From the NCBI GenBank assembly GCA_020809705.1, contig CP085826.1, positions 2,542,001-2,606,000 of the forward strand: a stretch of DNA of 64,000 nucleotides, given 5' to 3'. The notes beneath the pieces were generated by a model. That model saw only the letters and a program-made list of their open reading frames with translations. It did no database searches and had not been told where the DNA came from. The stretch is from Calonectria ilicicola. Lineage: Eukaryota > Ascomycota > Sordariomycetes > Hypocreales > Nectriaceae. Positions 1 to 11,870 of the stretch are shown here, in pieces; the first letter of the stretch is position 1; each line of letters begins with the position of its first letter. The position numbers and the translations under genes are program-made.

Positions 1-810
1 GCGTCCTTTGCTTATGGCCGACCCAACTCATCTTCCTTTTTGTTTCATCTTCAGATCTAATAGAGTAATATGGGAGGTGATTCAACAGTGGAATATGAAA
101 GGCTAAGCCATAGAATTGAGTTGATACAAGACGTATATGGCTTCTGCTGGTCCCAGCGGAACCGAAACCGTCGTCTCCAGTTTATTCATCTAGCTCGATG
201 GCCCTTCTCCACCATAGTTTTCCAAAAGTGACAAGAATATCGATGATTCTATAGGTGTAGAAAATGAAATTGATGTCTCACAAGAAACTGGAGACTTTAT
301 TTGGTCACCTCTCTATTTCTTCTTGCATTTGGGCCTCCTCCTTTGAGAAATGGCCAGTCTCATCAGTGGTGTAGCAAAACCACATGTTTGGTGTTGTCGT
401 CCATGAGCTGTGATTGGCCACCTGCGTATTAGCTAAGCAGAGTAGGCTGCGGGCAGACGACGTGGATTTCGCCGACTCGGCCACGCCAGACAGTGTTTGC
501 CTGTCTCGCTGCAGTGCACCGCCGGTACGTACCCGCCCAGGTAGCTCCAGCCCCAGGCCAGGCTAGGTACCAGGAGCTTCGTCAATCCATCAACCTCCAA
601 CTCCACCATCATCCATCACGATTCCTCCCCCCCGCGAAACCAACTCGAATCCCCCCCCGCGCGATACCCAGGGAGCCTGACGACCCAAGGCAACCTGTGA
701 TCCCCCGAAGCTCTACAGAACGTAGACGATTCCCTTGATTGACGCCCTCCGCCTCGGCATCCGGACCTTGCATCTCCATCGACGTCTAGATCCCAGCACC
801 AGAGGCCACC
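1..810. other. Gene-free upstream region of PUP3
   Basis: No convincing coding exon is visible here. Short open frames on both strands lack a usual start context, splice sites or recognisable protein character. The last 250 bases are rich in C and pyrimidine tracts, as expected for the promoter and 5' leader of the proteasome gene that starts at 811. I could not recognise a proteasome-type promoter element. Confidence 0.6.
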
Positions 811-1655
811 ATGGTATGTCCCGCCTGTCCTCGCTGCCTCATCCGTCAGCCACATCTTCGTGCTAACCTCCGTCTTAGTCGTCCCCCTTCTCAATAAGTC
901 CGTCTTCCTGCCCAGCTGCCCCCATAGCTCCGTCCCCCAAGCTAACCTCCCTCGCCCACCACAGACGGCGGCGCCTGCGTCGCCATGGTCGGTAAGGACT
1001 GCGTTGCCATCGCCTGCGATCTGCGCCTCGGTCTCCAGGCCCTCACCGTCTCCAACGATTTCCCCAAGATTTTCCAGTATGGCGATGTCTTCTTGGGTCT
1101 CACCGGCCTGGCCACCGACGTCAATACCGTCAGCGACCTGTTCCGCTACAAGGTCAACATGTACCGCCTGCGCGAGGAGCGCCAGATTGCGCCCCGCACC
1201 TTTGCCAATCTCGTTTCGTCCTCTCTCTACGAACGCCGCTTCGGTCCCTACTTCGTTTCCCCTGTTGTTGCCGGCCTCGATCCCAAGACCAGCCAGCCCT
1301 TCATCTGCGGCTTCGACAGCATCGGCTGCATCGACTTTGCCAAGGACTTCATTACCTCTGGTACCGCCTCTGAGCAGCTGTTTGGCATGTGCGAGAGTCT
1401 CTGGGAGCCTGATCTGGTATGTCTTGGACCTTTGGCGAATTTGATGCCGTGACCCCTCAATAGAGAGGATGGTCTGCCAATCAGCAGCTGCTAACATTCC
1501 TTTCTCAACAGGAGCCCGATGCCCTCTTCGAGACCATCTCCCAGGCTCTTCTCAATGCTGTCGACCGTGACGCCCTTTCCGGCTGGGGTGCCCACGTTTA
1601 CATTATCGAGAAGGACAAGGTCACCAAGCGATTACTAAAGGGCAGACAAGATTAG
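811..1655 (+). CDS. PUP3: 20S proteasome subunit beta type-3
   Basis: Four exons: 811-813, 879-897, 965-1416 and 1512-1655, giving 205 residues, the same length as yeast Pup3. It is a structural (non-catalytic) beta subunit of the 20S core particle, which degrades ubiquitinated proteins in cytosol and nucleus. The protein begins [19 protein letters not shown] and includes the family blocks [37 protein letters not shown] and [13 protein letters not shown], ending in LKGRQD. There is no threonine propeptide processing site, as expected for beta-3. The first coding exon is only the ATG, followed by a 65-nt intron and a 19-nt exon. This structure is forced by the conserved N-terminus SxFSINGG, which no unspliced frame encodes. 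The gene converges on the Ca2+-ATPase gene. Confidence 0.95.
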
Positions 1656-2120
1656 AGTGGTGTATGGGAACTGACCTGGACAGCTCAGGATACGGCGCGA
1701 GGCGGCGGGATCTGCATCATGTATGAATAGATACTCAGCAAAATATATTACAAGCTGGGTAATGACAGTGCACAAGCACCTTCAAGCAAACAAGCACTTG
1801 AATTGCGATGTACCAAGCTGTCAAAGCGTGTCAACGCATGCATACGAAACCAATGATCAGTCATGAGGCGCGCTAAATCCCATTTCATTTCTCAAAGTGT
1901 CTTTTATATTGCATCATCGTACAGGTGGGAGGGACATGCCAACTTTTTTAGGGCCACGTCCCTTGCTCCAGGTCCAACCTCAGCTCCAGCTCTAGCTCCA
2001 GCTCCCGCTCCAGTTCGTCATGACTTGACTATGGTACATTTCAGGCATCTAAAACTAACTGTCTAGCTTTGGGCCAGTTGTGCATCTTTATTTCTACTTT
2101 GTTGTGTCTCGTTTTTGTGT
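1656..2120. other. Convergent 3' intergenic region
   Basis: A 465-base gap between two convergent stops. It holds both 3' untranslated regions. Around 1967-2010 lies a short imperfect run of AGCTCC-like hexamers. Small open frames here have no protein-like features. Confidence 0.6.
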
Positions 2121-5100
2121 CTATTGTTCTTTCTTCGTCTTGAGGGATTCAACAGGTGTCGTTTGCACGAAAAACTGTCTCTCGATGGCCTTGAGGACCT
2201 CATCAATGAGACTAAAATCCCAATTAGCATCATGGCTTGATGAAGCGATAAGGGGTGGGTAAGGGATTTGACTTACATAACGGGCGCACTGATGATGACC
2301 ACTGCCTTCCACTCGTTGACGTTCAACGGGAGGATGGAGAACAATCCCTGAAGGAAGGGAATGTATAGGAGGGCAAAATGCAAAGCCATGGACAGGGCAA
2401 TAGCGTAAACAAGCATCATGTTCTTCCACAGGGGCAGGGTGAGCAGGGATTCGCTCGACGAAAGGGCATTCATGGCATTAAACATCTCAATAACGACCAA
2501 AATAGACAATGAGACAGTGGAAGCAGCCTTTGCCATGTCGTTGGAGAACATCTCACAGCCGATCTCGGGGAAATCGGCTGAGCAGTGGTGGAAGCGAGTC
2601 AGCTGGCGGAGAGTAATCTGAGGACCTTCGGCGTTGAACATGAACCACCAGACGTAACCAGCAACAGTGGCGAGACCAACGTATGTACCGATGATCAGAT
2701 AGCGCAAGAAGAGCCAGCCACCAATAAGCGGCTCGTCACGCTTTCGGGGACGACGCTTCATAATGTCATGGTCAGGAGGGTTGAAGGACAGGGCAGTGGC
2801 AGGGAGACCGTCGGTGACCAGGTTGACCCAAAGAAGCTGAACAGGGACGAGAGCTTCAGGCATACCAAGCGCAGCCGTCAAGAAAATGGAGACGACCTCA
2901 CCGATGTTGGAAGAAATCAAGTAACGGATGAACTGCTGGGTGTTGTTGTAGATGGAGCGTCCCTCCTCAATGGCAACCTCAATAGTGGCAAAGTTGCTAT
3001 CAGCAAGCACCATGTCGGCAGCCAGCTTGGATACGTCGGTTCCAGAGCCCATGGCAACACCAATGTCAGCTTTCTTGAGGGCCGGTGCGTCATTGACACC
3101 ATCACCAGTCATCGCCACGACCTCACCAAGCGACTGCAGAAGGTCAACAAGCTTAGACTTGTGGCCAGGCTCAACTCGGGAGAACAAAGAAGCTCGCTTA
3201 GCAGCCTCCAGCTGTTCGTTGGGGGGGAGTTCATCAAACTCGCGACCAGTATAGCTCTTCCCAGTAATATCTTCATGCTCGCCAAAAACACCGATTTGTC
3301 GGCAGATGCTCTCAGCAGTGTTGCGGTTGTCTCCAGTGATCACAATAACGCGAATACCGGCATCCTTGCAGTGTTTGATAGAAAGGGGAACTTCAGGTCG
3401 AGGGGGGTCCAACATGCCAACGAGGCCGAGGAAGGTCATGTTCTGTTCGAGTTGTGCGTATTCCTTGGTGGTCTTGGCATTGAGGAGGGGATCACTGGTG
3501 ACATTGTCGATGCTCGCCAGGGCGATGACTCGGAGACCACGGTTACCATATTGAACAACCTCGTCCATCAGGAGATCGGTCACCTTGCGGCTGAGAGGGA
3601 CTCTCTTGCCATCAGAACCAACGAGGGCGTGCGAGCAACGATCGATAACAGACTCAGGAGCACCCTTGACAAGTAGCTTCTTCTCCGTTCCGTTGCGAAC
3701 CAAAACCGACATGCTCTTTCTATCACGCGAGAACTCATAGGTAGCAAGACGAGGAAGCTCCTGTTCATACCGGGTGCTGGCGTAGTGGACGCAGTCTTCA
3801 GGGCGAGTATCAACAGGTGCACAGGGACCAATCTTTTCAACCAGGACTCTCAAGGCACCCTCGGTAGGCTCTCCAACCTGGGAGAAGGTGGCACTACGGG
3901 AATCGTAAGCAAGCTGAGCATCGTTGCAAATAGCAGCGACTTCGGTCATCTGACGAATGGTGGCAGAAGATTCATAGAGGTTCTGGACAGTCTGGCCGTT
4001 TGATTTGATAGCACCTCGCGGGGCAAAAGTAGTGCCCTCGACATCAAGCTCGACAAGGTCGGTGCCGTTACCATTGAGGTGGACAACCTTGTTCACACTC
4101 ATCTGATTGGTGGTCAGAGTACCCGTCTTGTCTGAGCAGATAACGCTGCAGCTTCCAAGGGTCTCGACAGAAGGGAGGCTTCGGACGACAGCGTTCTTAG
4201 CAGCCATCTTCCTAGTTCCGAGAGCTAGACAGGTCGTGATGACGACGGCAAGACCTTCGGGGATCGCAGCGACACCGAGGGACACGGCAATCTTGAGGTA
4301 GTAGATGGCGCCCTTGGTCCAGCTACCATGGCTGGGATCGTTGAAGTTGGGAATGTTGATAAGCCAGACAAGAATGCAAATAACAGTAATGACCTTGGCC
4401 AAGCTGTCACCGAAATCGTTGAGCTTCTGCTTCAGGGGAGTAGGCTCAGAGATTTGGGCTGTAATGCTCTCGTGAATGTCACCAATAGCGGTATTAGATC
4501 CAGTCAAAACGACGATAGCCTTGGCACGACCAGTGACAACAGTAGTTCCAGAAAACAACATGTTGGTTTGGTCCTGAAGGACAGCCTTGCTGTCGCCAAT
4601 AACTGCTGAGGCATCCTTGCCAACACTCTCGCTCTCTCCCGTGAGGACAGCTTGGTCGACGGCGAAGCTGTTGCTTTCGATGGAAACCAGTCGGCAGTCA
4701 GCGGGGATGCGATCACCAATAGAAACAGTGACAATGTCACCGGGAACAAGTTCCTCGGCCTTGACTCGCGAAGCATGACCGTTATTGCGCACCACGTTGG
4801 CTTCGTTAGCCGAATATTCTTGCAGGGCAGCGATAGCCTTTTCAGCACTGCTCTCTTGGGAGACTCCGACGACGCCATTGAGGATCAGAATAGTGAGAAT
4901 CTACATGAAAAGCACCGGGTTAGAGCTCGTTCGTCGCAAAATGAGGGGAGGGGAGGAAGTTTTGTGCGAGGTCGACTCACAACAGCGGGATCAACGAATG
5001 CGCTCCAACCTTCTTCTTGGTCAAAGAGTGCCAGACCGAAGGAGACGGCAGCGGATCCGAGAAGAATGATAACCAGCTGATCTTTGAACTGCTCGAGGAC

Positions 5101-5321
5101 AAGCTCCCACAAGGGAGTTGGGGGCTCTTCAGGAATAGCTACAACCAGGTCAGTGTGAGACTCTCGCCGCATAGTCGCGGGGCTGTCGCGGGGGCAGGCG
5201 AACCATTGCGGCCATGCTTGCTGCGCAGTTCAGTGACTTGCGCGTCGCTTAAACCAGAAGCAGGGTCGACATTGAAGTTAGCGAGAACCCGCTGTGCGGG
5301 CTGGGCAAAGGCGTCCTCCAT
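2121..5321 (-). CDS. nca-1: SERCA-type P-type calcium-transporting ATPase
   Basis: Exons in gene order: 5321-5204, 5138-4981, 4900-2277 and 2211-2121, giving 996 residues, normal for a type IIA P-type ATPase. It pumps Ca2+ into the ER/secretory lumen using ATP. The protein begins [13 protein letters not shown] with the N-terminal cation-ATPase domain and HGRNA junction. It carries the TGES actuator motif (LTGESES) and the M4 motif [21 protein letters not shown]. The phosphorylation site is [12 protein letters not shown] with Asp near residue 349, close to SERCA Asp351. The hinge is [20 protein letters not shown]. The C-terminus [15 protein letters not shown] needs the last 65-nt intron (2212-2276). 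The first intron has an unusual 5' site, GTTCGC, but the frame and the family sequence require it. A second Ca2+ pump type (PMCA) is excluded by the short C-tail. Confidence 0.95.
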
Positions 5322-7053
5322 AGCCAGTTCAGCGCAAAGCGCGTGGGACAGGCTCTCGAGACGGGACGTCGGCAGAAGGTCGAGCGAGGGCTGCAGCGAC
5401 CACTTAAGCCAGGGTATGGGGACGATGCAAATGCAGGTACCAAGGGATCGCAAAGGTGGGAAGAAAACAGAAGAAAAAAGACACACGAGGCCAAGGCCAA
5501 AGGAAAGAAAGGTTGAGGATTGAATCAGCAACCTGTCATGGCACACAAGAAGGCAACGGCTAGATTTGTCACGGAGGCGACTGGGCGAGAGAGGACCCAC
5601 GCACGTGGCAGGCGACAATGGGAATCTGATTTAGTCTGGTAGTAGATCGCGAGCCTCAGATGTTAAAAAGTCCAACGTGTTCGTTTTCAAGGCTCGTCGG
5701 CTCCGGATCCCGTTTAGTGCTAGCCTACACCCTGCGCTATCTAGGTCCCAGCATGCATGCAGGCCCTCTGGGTAAGGGGTCTGCCGCCTGGAGTGCACTG
5801 TGACATGGCCACAGCCCGCCCTGCTGACACCCACGAGGACCTTGCACCCCGCTGAAACGCACTGACCGAAATCCACTTTGGGGTGCCGTAAACGCTAGTC
5901 AGCAGCTGGAGCCCTGCCCCTCCTTACGGGCGTCGCTCGGGGTGTCCTCCAGTCCAGTCCTCCACTGGACTGGTTGATAGAGCTTAGCCCGGTTTCCCCA
6001 GCACTGCCATCGCCAAGTTGGAGACGTCGGAATGGCCGACTTCGGGCCCACCAGCCAGCCGGGTGGCTCTGTATTACGGATGACAGATGCACTCGAAACG
6101 TCCACCTCAGGTCCAAATCCAGCACCGAAACATGTATCCCATTGATATTTGGCCAGAGCCACGGAACACACAAGCGCTACAAGCCAAGATGTGTGGCCTT
6201 GACAGGGACCATCTCGATCGCCTAAATGGGGCCTGACGCAATTGAGCAGCCCTCAGCCACTTTTCTAGGCGCTTTTAGGGCGCTTCTGGGGCGCCGAGAC
6301 CAGGCCGTGCCGAATTCTCCGAGTCGGCGACTGCCCTTTTACCCACTCTCCGCCAAGAAGAATGTTGAAAGCTGGTGAGACGGTGGTCCAACCGCTTGCA
6401 GCATCTCATTTTCACACCAGTTTACCGGTTTGCCATACGAAAATTCTTAGGGCCCGATACCTATGTTTCTATTCTAACAGCTGTTTTTTTTCTCTCTCTT
6501 CTTTCTTTCCCGCCAGCTGGCACAGCTGGCTCCCGAGTGCCGCTACACTACCAATCACACCAATTAGGAACAATGTGTTGCACATCTTGCCACATCGACC
6601 AAACTCTTCGCCAACCTTGTTATCAACACGCTCCAGTTGCACAGCAATGCGTCACTCACCTGGTCATCCACCGCCTGCTGATTTACATCCCGTAATTAAT
6701 CCCACATCCCAATTCAAGCTTGTGCAAAACATTAAACAAAAAAAAAAGGCAGCACGCAAGACAACCATGTGGCCCCAAGCATGTCTCCACAGCTCATCAC
6801 ACCAGCTTCATCCATCTGGGCCATGTCCTGAATATCAATCAATGTGTCCATCCAAAGATCTGTCCTTCCTTCACCCCCATAATACAATCCCTGTGAGTTT
6901 TTGCGCATGATCTGCACCCTAGACTAGGCAGCAAAATACATCGTTCAATGCCGACAAGAAGCTTAAACATGCTTGAGGGTTACCCTGTCGTAGCCACTCC
7001 AATCCCAGTCCATACATGGCAAAGTTACAGCAAGCCATGAGGTTATCGAGATT
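5322..7053. other. Gene-free region upstream of the Ca2+-ATPase
   Basis: About 1.7 kb without a supported gene. It includes the Ca2+-ATPase promoter and leader at the left, where purine-rich tracts around 5456-5520 read as pyrimidine-rich on the coding strand. Open frames at 5895-6225 and 6362-6910 overlap each other on both strands and show no protein-like composition. Confidence 0.55.
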
Positions 7054-7390
7054 TTATCCCATCCCTCGACCCGGAATATCAGCTGTGTAACGCTAAAAGA
7101 AAAAGAAAACATCCATGCAGTCACCAATCATGGCATGCCTCAAAAAGCCCTGTTCCGCAGCATCAAAATTTTCTTACCTGCATCCTCCCTTGGGGGCTCT
7201 GCCATTTTCCAATCATCCCATACCTCTTATCCCGCGGCGCCCTGAACCTGATTCCAGCTTGCTCTTCGCTGAGGCCCTCCGGTAAGAACGCTAGCGGTAC
7301 TACTGACTCGATGCTGTACCGCGCTGGTTCCACATCGTCCATGTTGTAGGAGTTTGGAAGTCCTTGCTCTTGTACCCGAGTGGTTGCCAT
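7054..7390 (-). CDS. Small two-exon hypothetical protein
   Basis: Proposed exons 7390-7178 and 7092-7054 encode 83 residues beginning MATTRVQEQGLPNSYNMDD. The exon ends at a strong GTAAGA donor. The 85-nt intron has a TGAC branch-like site and a TTTTTCTTTTAG acceptor. The join keeps the frame and adds RYTADIPGRGMG before the stop. Without splicing the frame would read on only four codons to a stop. The protein is soluble, has no signal peptide or transmembrane segment, and ends in a basic Gly/Arg-rich stretch (KRYGMIGKW, QGRMQRY). I do not recognise a family. It is divergent from the RhoGEF gene, 386 bases away. The splice signals make it better than chance, but it could be the end of a longer gene or a non-coding transcript. 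Confidence 0.4.
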
Positions 7391-7776
7391 GACTGCCAAT
7401 CATACTGAATTCGCAGGGTAGCTAGAGTGCTCGGCTGCACTCAGCATTCGGGAAAGGACAGCTCTATAGCTGCCCAGCTACCTCAACTCTGCCCGAGACT
7501 GTTTGGGAAGGTTCTGCAAAAGTGCCCGTTGATTGTCATCGCTGTATCCTTCCCGCCATTGCGGGCTAATGTTTTGCTTGCCCAGCCGCTTTCCGTATTG
7601 CTGATCCCATTTTCCGCTTCGCTTCGTACTTCTCTTCCACTGCACATTCATTGTCGTCACTATGCTTTGAATGCTCCTTTTCATTCAAATCCCACGTTTT
7701 GCCCTCTCATCTTGGATGCCTTGGGACTTATTTTGAAAATCATTCTTGGAATTTCTGTCCCAAACTTGTCTACAGA
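7391..7776. other. Divergent intergenic region (shared promoter)
   Basis: A 386-base gap between the small minus-strand gene and the RhoGEF start. It would hold both promoters and leaders. The right half is CT-rich (7540-7700), as in fungal leaders. No in-frame ATG extends the RhoGEF upstream. Confidence 0.5.
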
Positions 7777-10700
7777 ATGGCGCTTGTAGACCCATCGTCT
7801 CTGTCTTGCACTCACCCTGGTTCTATCCATGGTGTACGAGACCCAGGCTGGACAGAACCGGCCCAGGCACATCATCTGAAGAGAAATATCGATGAAGAAA
7901 CGGACGCCGTTCAGCATAGTGAGCTGTCTGGTGACTTAGCTATCCGCCATACCAACGATAGTGGCGGGCTTGCAGACCCAGAAAATATTGAGCGCCGCAA
8001 CCTGGTTCAAGAGAAGCCGCCAAGCCTCGAGGGTTCAACTATTCCATTTCCCCAATTAACCACCAACTACTTCGATCTTCCTTATCGAGAGAGTCTTGAA
8101 ACTCCAGCTGCGAAACCCAAACGGCCCTTTCACAAATGGATGAGGTCGTTGCATCGAAATTCAACCTCCGGATCATCATTTGGTTTCGTATCCGCTGTTC
8201 AAAGTGCTAGTATCAGTCTCGCCAGTGCCAGTGCTGTGACTCGATCCCACAGGAATAACACCCACTCTCGCTTCCCTTCACAAACCGATCATAGCAGTCG
8301 AGCTTCCATGTGCGGTCCTAGATTTTCGGAAGATAGCGCCGCCATGGAAAGACCTGTGCCTGTCGACGCAGCGGCCACCCAGCGTTCGTTGCAGCGAAGA
8401 CAAATTTTAGAGGAGCTTATAAGCACTGAGGAGAGTTATATTGGCGATGTCCGTTTCCTCATGAATGTGAGCAGCCTATGCACCTCCCACTTCTCGAGTA
8501 CCTAACATTGGATTAGGTCTACATCACAATTCTTGTGTCATTACCAACCTTACCTATGAGACTCCGATCTTCAATCAACCGGAACTTGACGGAAATCGTG
8601 GAACTTCACGAAGAGATCTTGGGAGACCTTCATCGCGTCATCCCACACTCTGAATACACCCAAATAGAAATCTCCTTGCCTCTTGAAAAGCCAAAACCTC
8701 ACGGGGTTGGCCACCGCCGTTGGTGGAGCCTTGACGCGGTCACCGAGTCCAAAACAGGCGATGCTTGGCTTCAAAATATCCCTGGAATGGTGGCTGATCC
8801 TCAAGTAGCAGCTGAAGTGGCTAAATTATTCAGCAAGAGGGTATGTCATTATATCACAATATCAGTTTTTTTTCGTTTGCGAGAACCACTAGCTAATAAA
8901 TCCAAGATGAACCGATTCTTCATATATAAGGAATATGGAGCGAAATATGAGATGATGATGAAAGATGTTGCATCAGCTCACCAAACCATGCCCCAATGGG
9001 AAACATACCAGAAAGGATTAGAAGCTCTAGCATCAACATTGAGTTCTTCTAAAACAAATGGCCGCAGATCCAAAAAGTCTCTAACTATTGGGGATTTACT
9101 TGTCAAGGTTAGTTCATACTTTTCGCTTTGCACGATTCAAGCTAACAAAGGTAATGCAGCCAATTCAACGAGTTTGTAAATACCCTTTACTATTTGCTGA
9201 ACTTCTCAAGTGTACACTTGTGTGTGACTGCCCTAATTCCCACATGGAAGTCGAAACCGCGCTCATGAGGCTCCGAGAAGCCACTGCCGAGATCAACCGA
9301 GCAACCAACGACGATCACATGAAAGCCACTCTCGAAAAAACATGGCTTCTCCAGGATAGATTAATGTTTCCTGGACGGGTAAGTGACCCAGAAAACATTG
9401 TCATTCTGATTGGCGCCTAAATTTCAGACAGAGACTCGACGCTGCCTCAAAAAACCAAATTCGGTCATTCGGGTACATCCAACTCTGTGGAGTCCTGCAT
9501 ATATGCTGGCAAGCCAAAGATGCTGTCGAGGGGCAGTATATGATTTGCCTATTGTACCGCAATCTCCTTTGTCTTGCATCAGCGGGCAAAGTTGACCTAG
9601 TCTATACTATTCAAGCCTGCATCAACATGACCACGGCCAAAGTTGAGGATGCCGACAATGGACAAGGCAAGTATTTGTTTCTGAGCAATCTCTACTGTCC
9701 AAAATATCTAATACGGATCCCACATAGGTCTACAATGCCATACGGCACCATTCTCTTGGAAATTGGTATTTGAGAGCGATCACCAATTATACGAACTAAT
9801 CTTGACGGCTTGTTCTCCGAAAGAGGAGTTAGAGTGGAGATCAAGACTGTCCCAATCAATAAACCAAGAACAGAATACAGCAGATGTTAACATTTACAGC
9901 ACTCTATCTATGAATATAAAGAGTCTGGGCACTGTTTTCGGGCGACCGGGTTTGTAACTTGACCGTGAAAGAAATTGGGGATCGCGCTAATAGTGAATTA
10001 GGTACTGTGGCTCGAAACATATCAATCCGCCGCACTACAACAGTCAGACCAAAATCCCTTTTGAGTCAAGTTATCCTAAAAAATACGAGCGTAACTTCAA
10101 ATCATAGTCGATCATCAATAAGCATCAACCGTTCGCAGTCTCTCCTGACAACAAATGCACGAATCCCTGTTTTGGCACCACCTCGAAGTGAAAGATCACG
10201 TCTAGAAACGCTTTTAATGGATGTATGGAGCCGAGATGTCTTGCCGTTTCCCGGGATGGCACTAAGATCACGGAGCGAACATTTAGTTCGCAATTCAGCA
10301 TCCACCATGATGAGAAAGCTTAGTGTAGCTGGAATCACAGGTCCTTTTGGCAAGAAACCGAGCTACAGTGCTCAGGGATATCAAGGGGGCGATGAATCGG
10401 AAATCCATGATGGCGCTCCACGGCGCTGCAGTAGGTCAAGTGACCACGTTCTTGGTTGCGGTGCAAATACATACCCCGGTGCTTCAAGGCTCTCGAAGCG
10501 TCCTCGAACCCGAGGAGTGATAATTAAACAGAACGAAAGTGCTGAAAATCACGAAGAGCTCGAGTTTGACAATACAAAAGTACCCGAGATTACTCAAACA
10601 CACAACCCGGCCAACATGTCCCTTGCTTCACAAACCATGGAAGCGAAGGAGAGTTCTATTTTGCATGCATCAATCGTGGAGAGTCCTCGACAAAGTTCTT

Positions 10701-10855
10701 CTCTGAGCTCTGAGAAGTCATTGACATTCTATCATACGAAAGAGACTACTGTTGCCGCTACTGGTGGATCAAAAGGACATGGCCGTCGCTGGAGAAAATT
10801 AAGCGGAAGTAGGCAAGAAGGAAAGGGCCAAATGCTGCGTAGTTTATTTCGCTGA
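7777..10855 (+). CDS. Rho guanine nucleotide exchange factor (DH-PH)
   Basis: Seven exons: 7777-8466, 8517-8840, 8907-9107, 9160-9378, 9432-9666, 9728-9949 and 10002-10855, giving 914 residues. It activates Rho-family GTPases by exchanging GDP for GTP, so it acts in polarity and wall signalling. Residues 1-200 are low-complexity. The DH domain runs from about 205 (RRQILEELISTEESYIGDVRFL) to about 445 and contains the conserved helix PIQRVCKYPLLFAELLK. A PH-like domain at about 480-625 includes RLDAASKNQIRSFG, LCGVLHICWQ and GLQCHTAPFSWKLVFE. The C-terminal 280 residues are Ser/Arg-rich and disordered-looking, with no CNH domain. The fifth intron uses a GC donor (9667) with AG at 9727, and the sixth (9950-10001) is only 52 nt. 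Codon use is less C-ending than in the PDI or 14-3-3 genes, suggesting modest expression. The target GTPase is unknown. Confidence 0.88.
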
Positions 10856-11870
10856 CGCTAACTCGGTGGCCTAGCAAGGATAAGGGACAGGCACAGTGAT
10901 ATCATAGCGTGAACGGGCGTGTGCGATACTGAACACGCATGTTTCTTCAAGTTAAACATCCAAATCCTCATTGTGATAGCCTTGATTCGTGCAAAGAAGT
11001 TGCATGTAGCGCCAATGATTAGATGACTCGCTTATATAATTTGATATGAGAATAGTTTATGAGGTATATAACAGTTGTAGTACATTCACAGCACACAGGG
11101 ATTGCCAGTGTATAGTACAGGTCATCGTGATGAAGGTAATATGGTCATCAATGTACGTATTCCCATCAAATCAATTCTCAATATTCCCCTACTTGGATAA
11201 TTTTACTTGAGTGCAGGGTATAAGATAGTATAACATAAACGAGATACAGATTTCAGTGGCATATTAGGCGACCGGGTTAATAATGGTTTTTTATGACGCA
11301 GAGTTCTTCAATTACTGTGAGAGGATGTTTCAGCGAACCTGAGCACTATATGTGAAAGACGGTGATCATGAGTGGCGACGATTTTTTTTTCCATGCCCAG
11401 GTTTCTTGCATATCGATTGAATATAACATCTAATTTTCAAGTAGAAACATACACAGATTATTGACTAACATTTCAAGTCACGTCCAGGCAAATTACTAGT
11501 GTTCATGAAAAAGAGAGCCAATGTACGCTGGCCAGCAGGAGGGTCTCCTATAGGGTAGGCTTATAGGGTAGGCTTATAGGATGAAATCTGATGCTGACAT
11601 AATACCCCACGATTCTGGAACCATGACGAACGTCAAGCGATCTTAGGCAGCCCATCGAGTTGCGTCCCTCGTCCTTTGCTGCTCAAAGGACAAGGCAACA
11701 CGTGTGATTTGTGTTAATCTACGCCCCCGAATCACGGCTTGTATTTCTAATCAAATATCCTGGTGTTGCACCGAGTTCCTCTCCAGCAAAACTCACTCCC
11801 CGCACCACACGTATCCCACCCAGCCACAGCTCCCCGCGTCTGAGCTTCCCAGCTCACCTACATTCACATC
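10856..11870. other. Intergenic region with a short tandem duplication
   Basis: About 1 kb between two same-direction genes. At 11550-11581 a 15-base unit (TAGGGTAGGCTTA with flank) is directly repeated. The last 100 bases are C-rich leader of the next gene. No supported coding exon. Confidence 0.5.

Noticed and set aside
616..1497. 293-codon open frame antisense to PUP3
   Set aside because: It overlaps the conserved proteasome exons, and its sequence is low-complexity Gly/Ala/Glu from reading C-rich codons backwards.
2585..3676. 363-codon open frame antisense to the Ca2+-ATPase
   Set aside because: It is a shadow of the conserved pump sequence on the other strand. It has no start context, motif or splice signals of its own.
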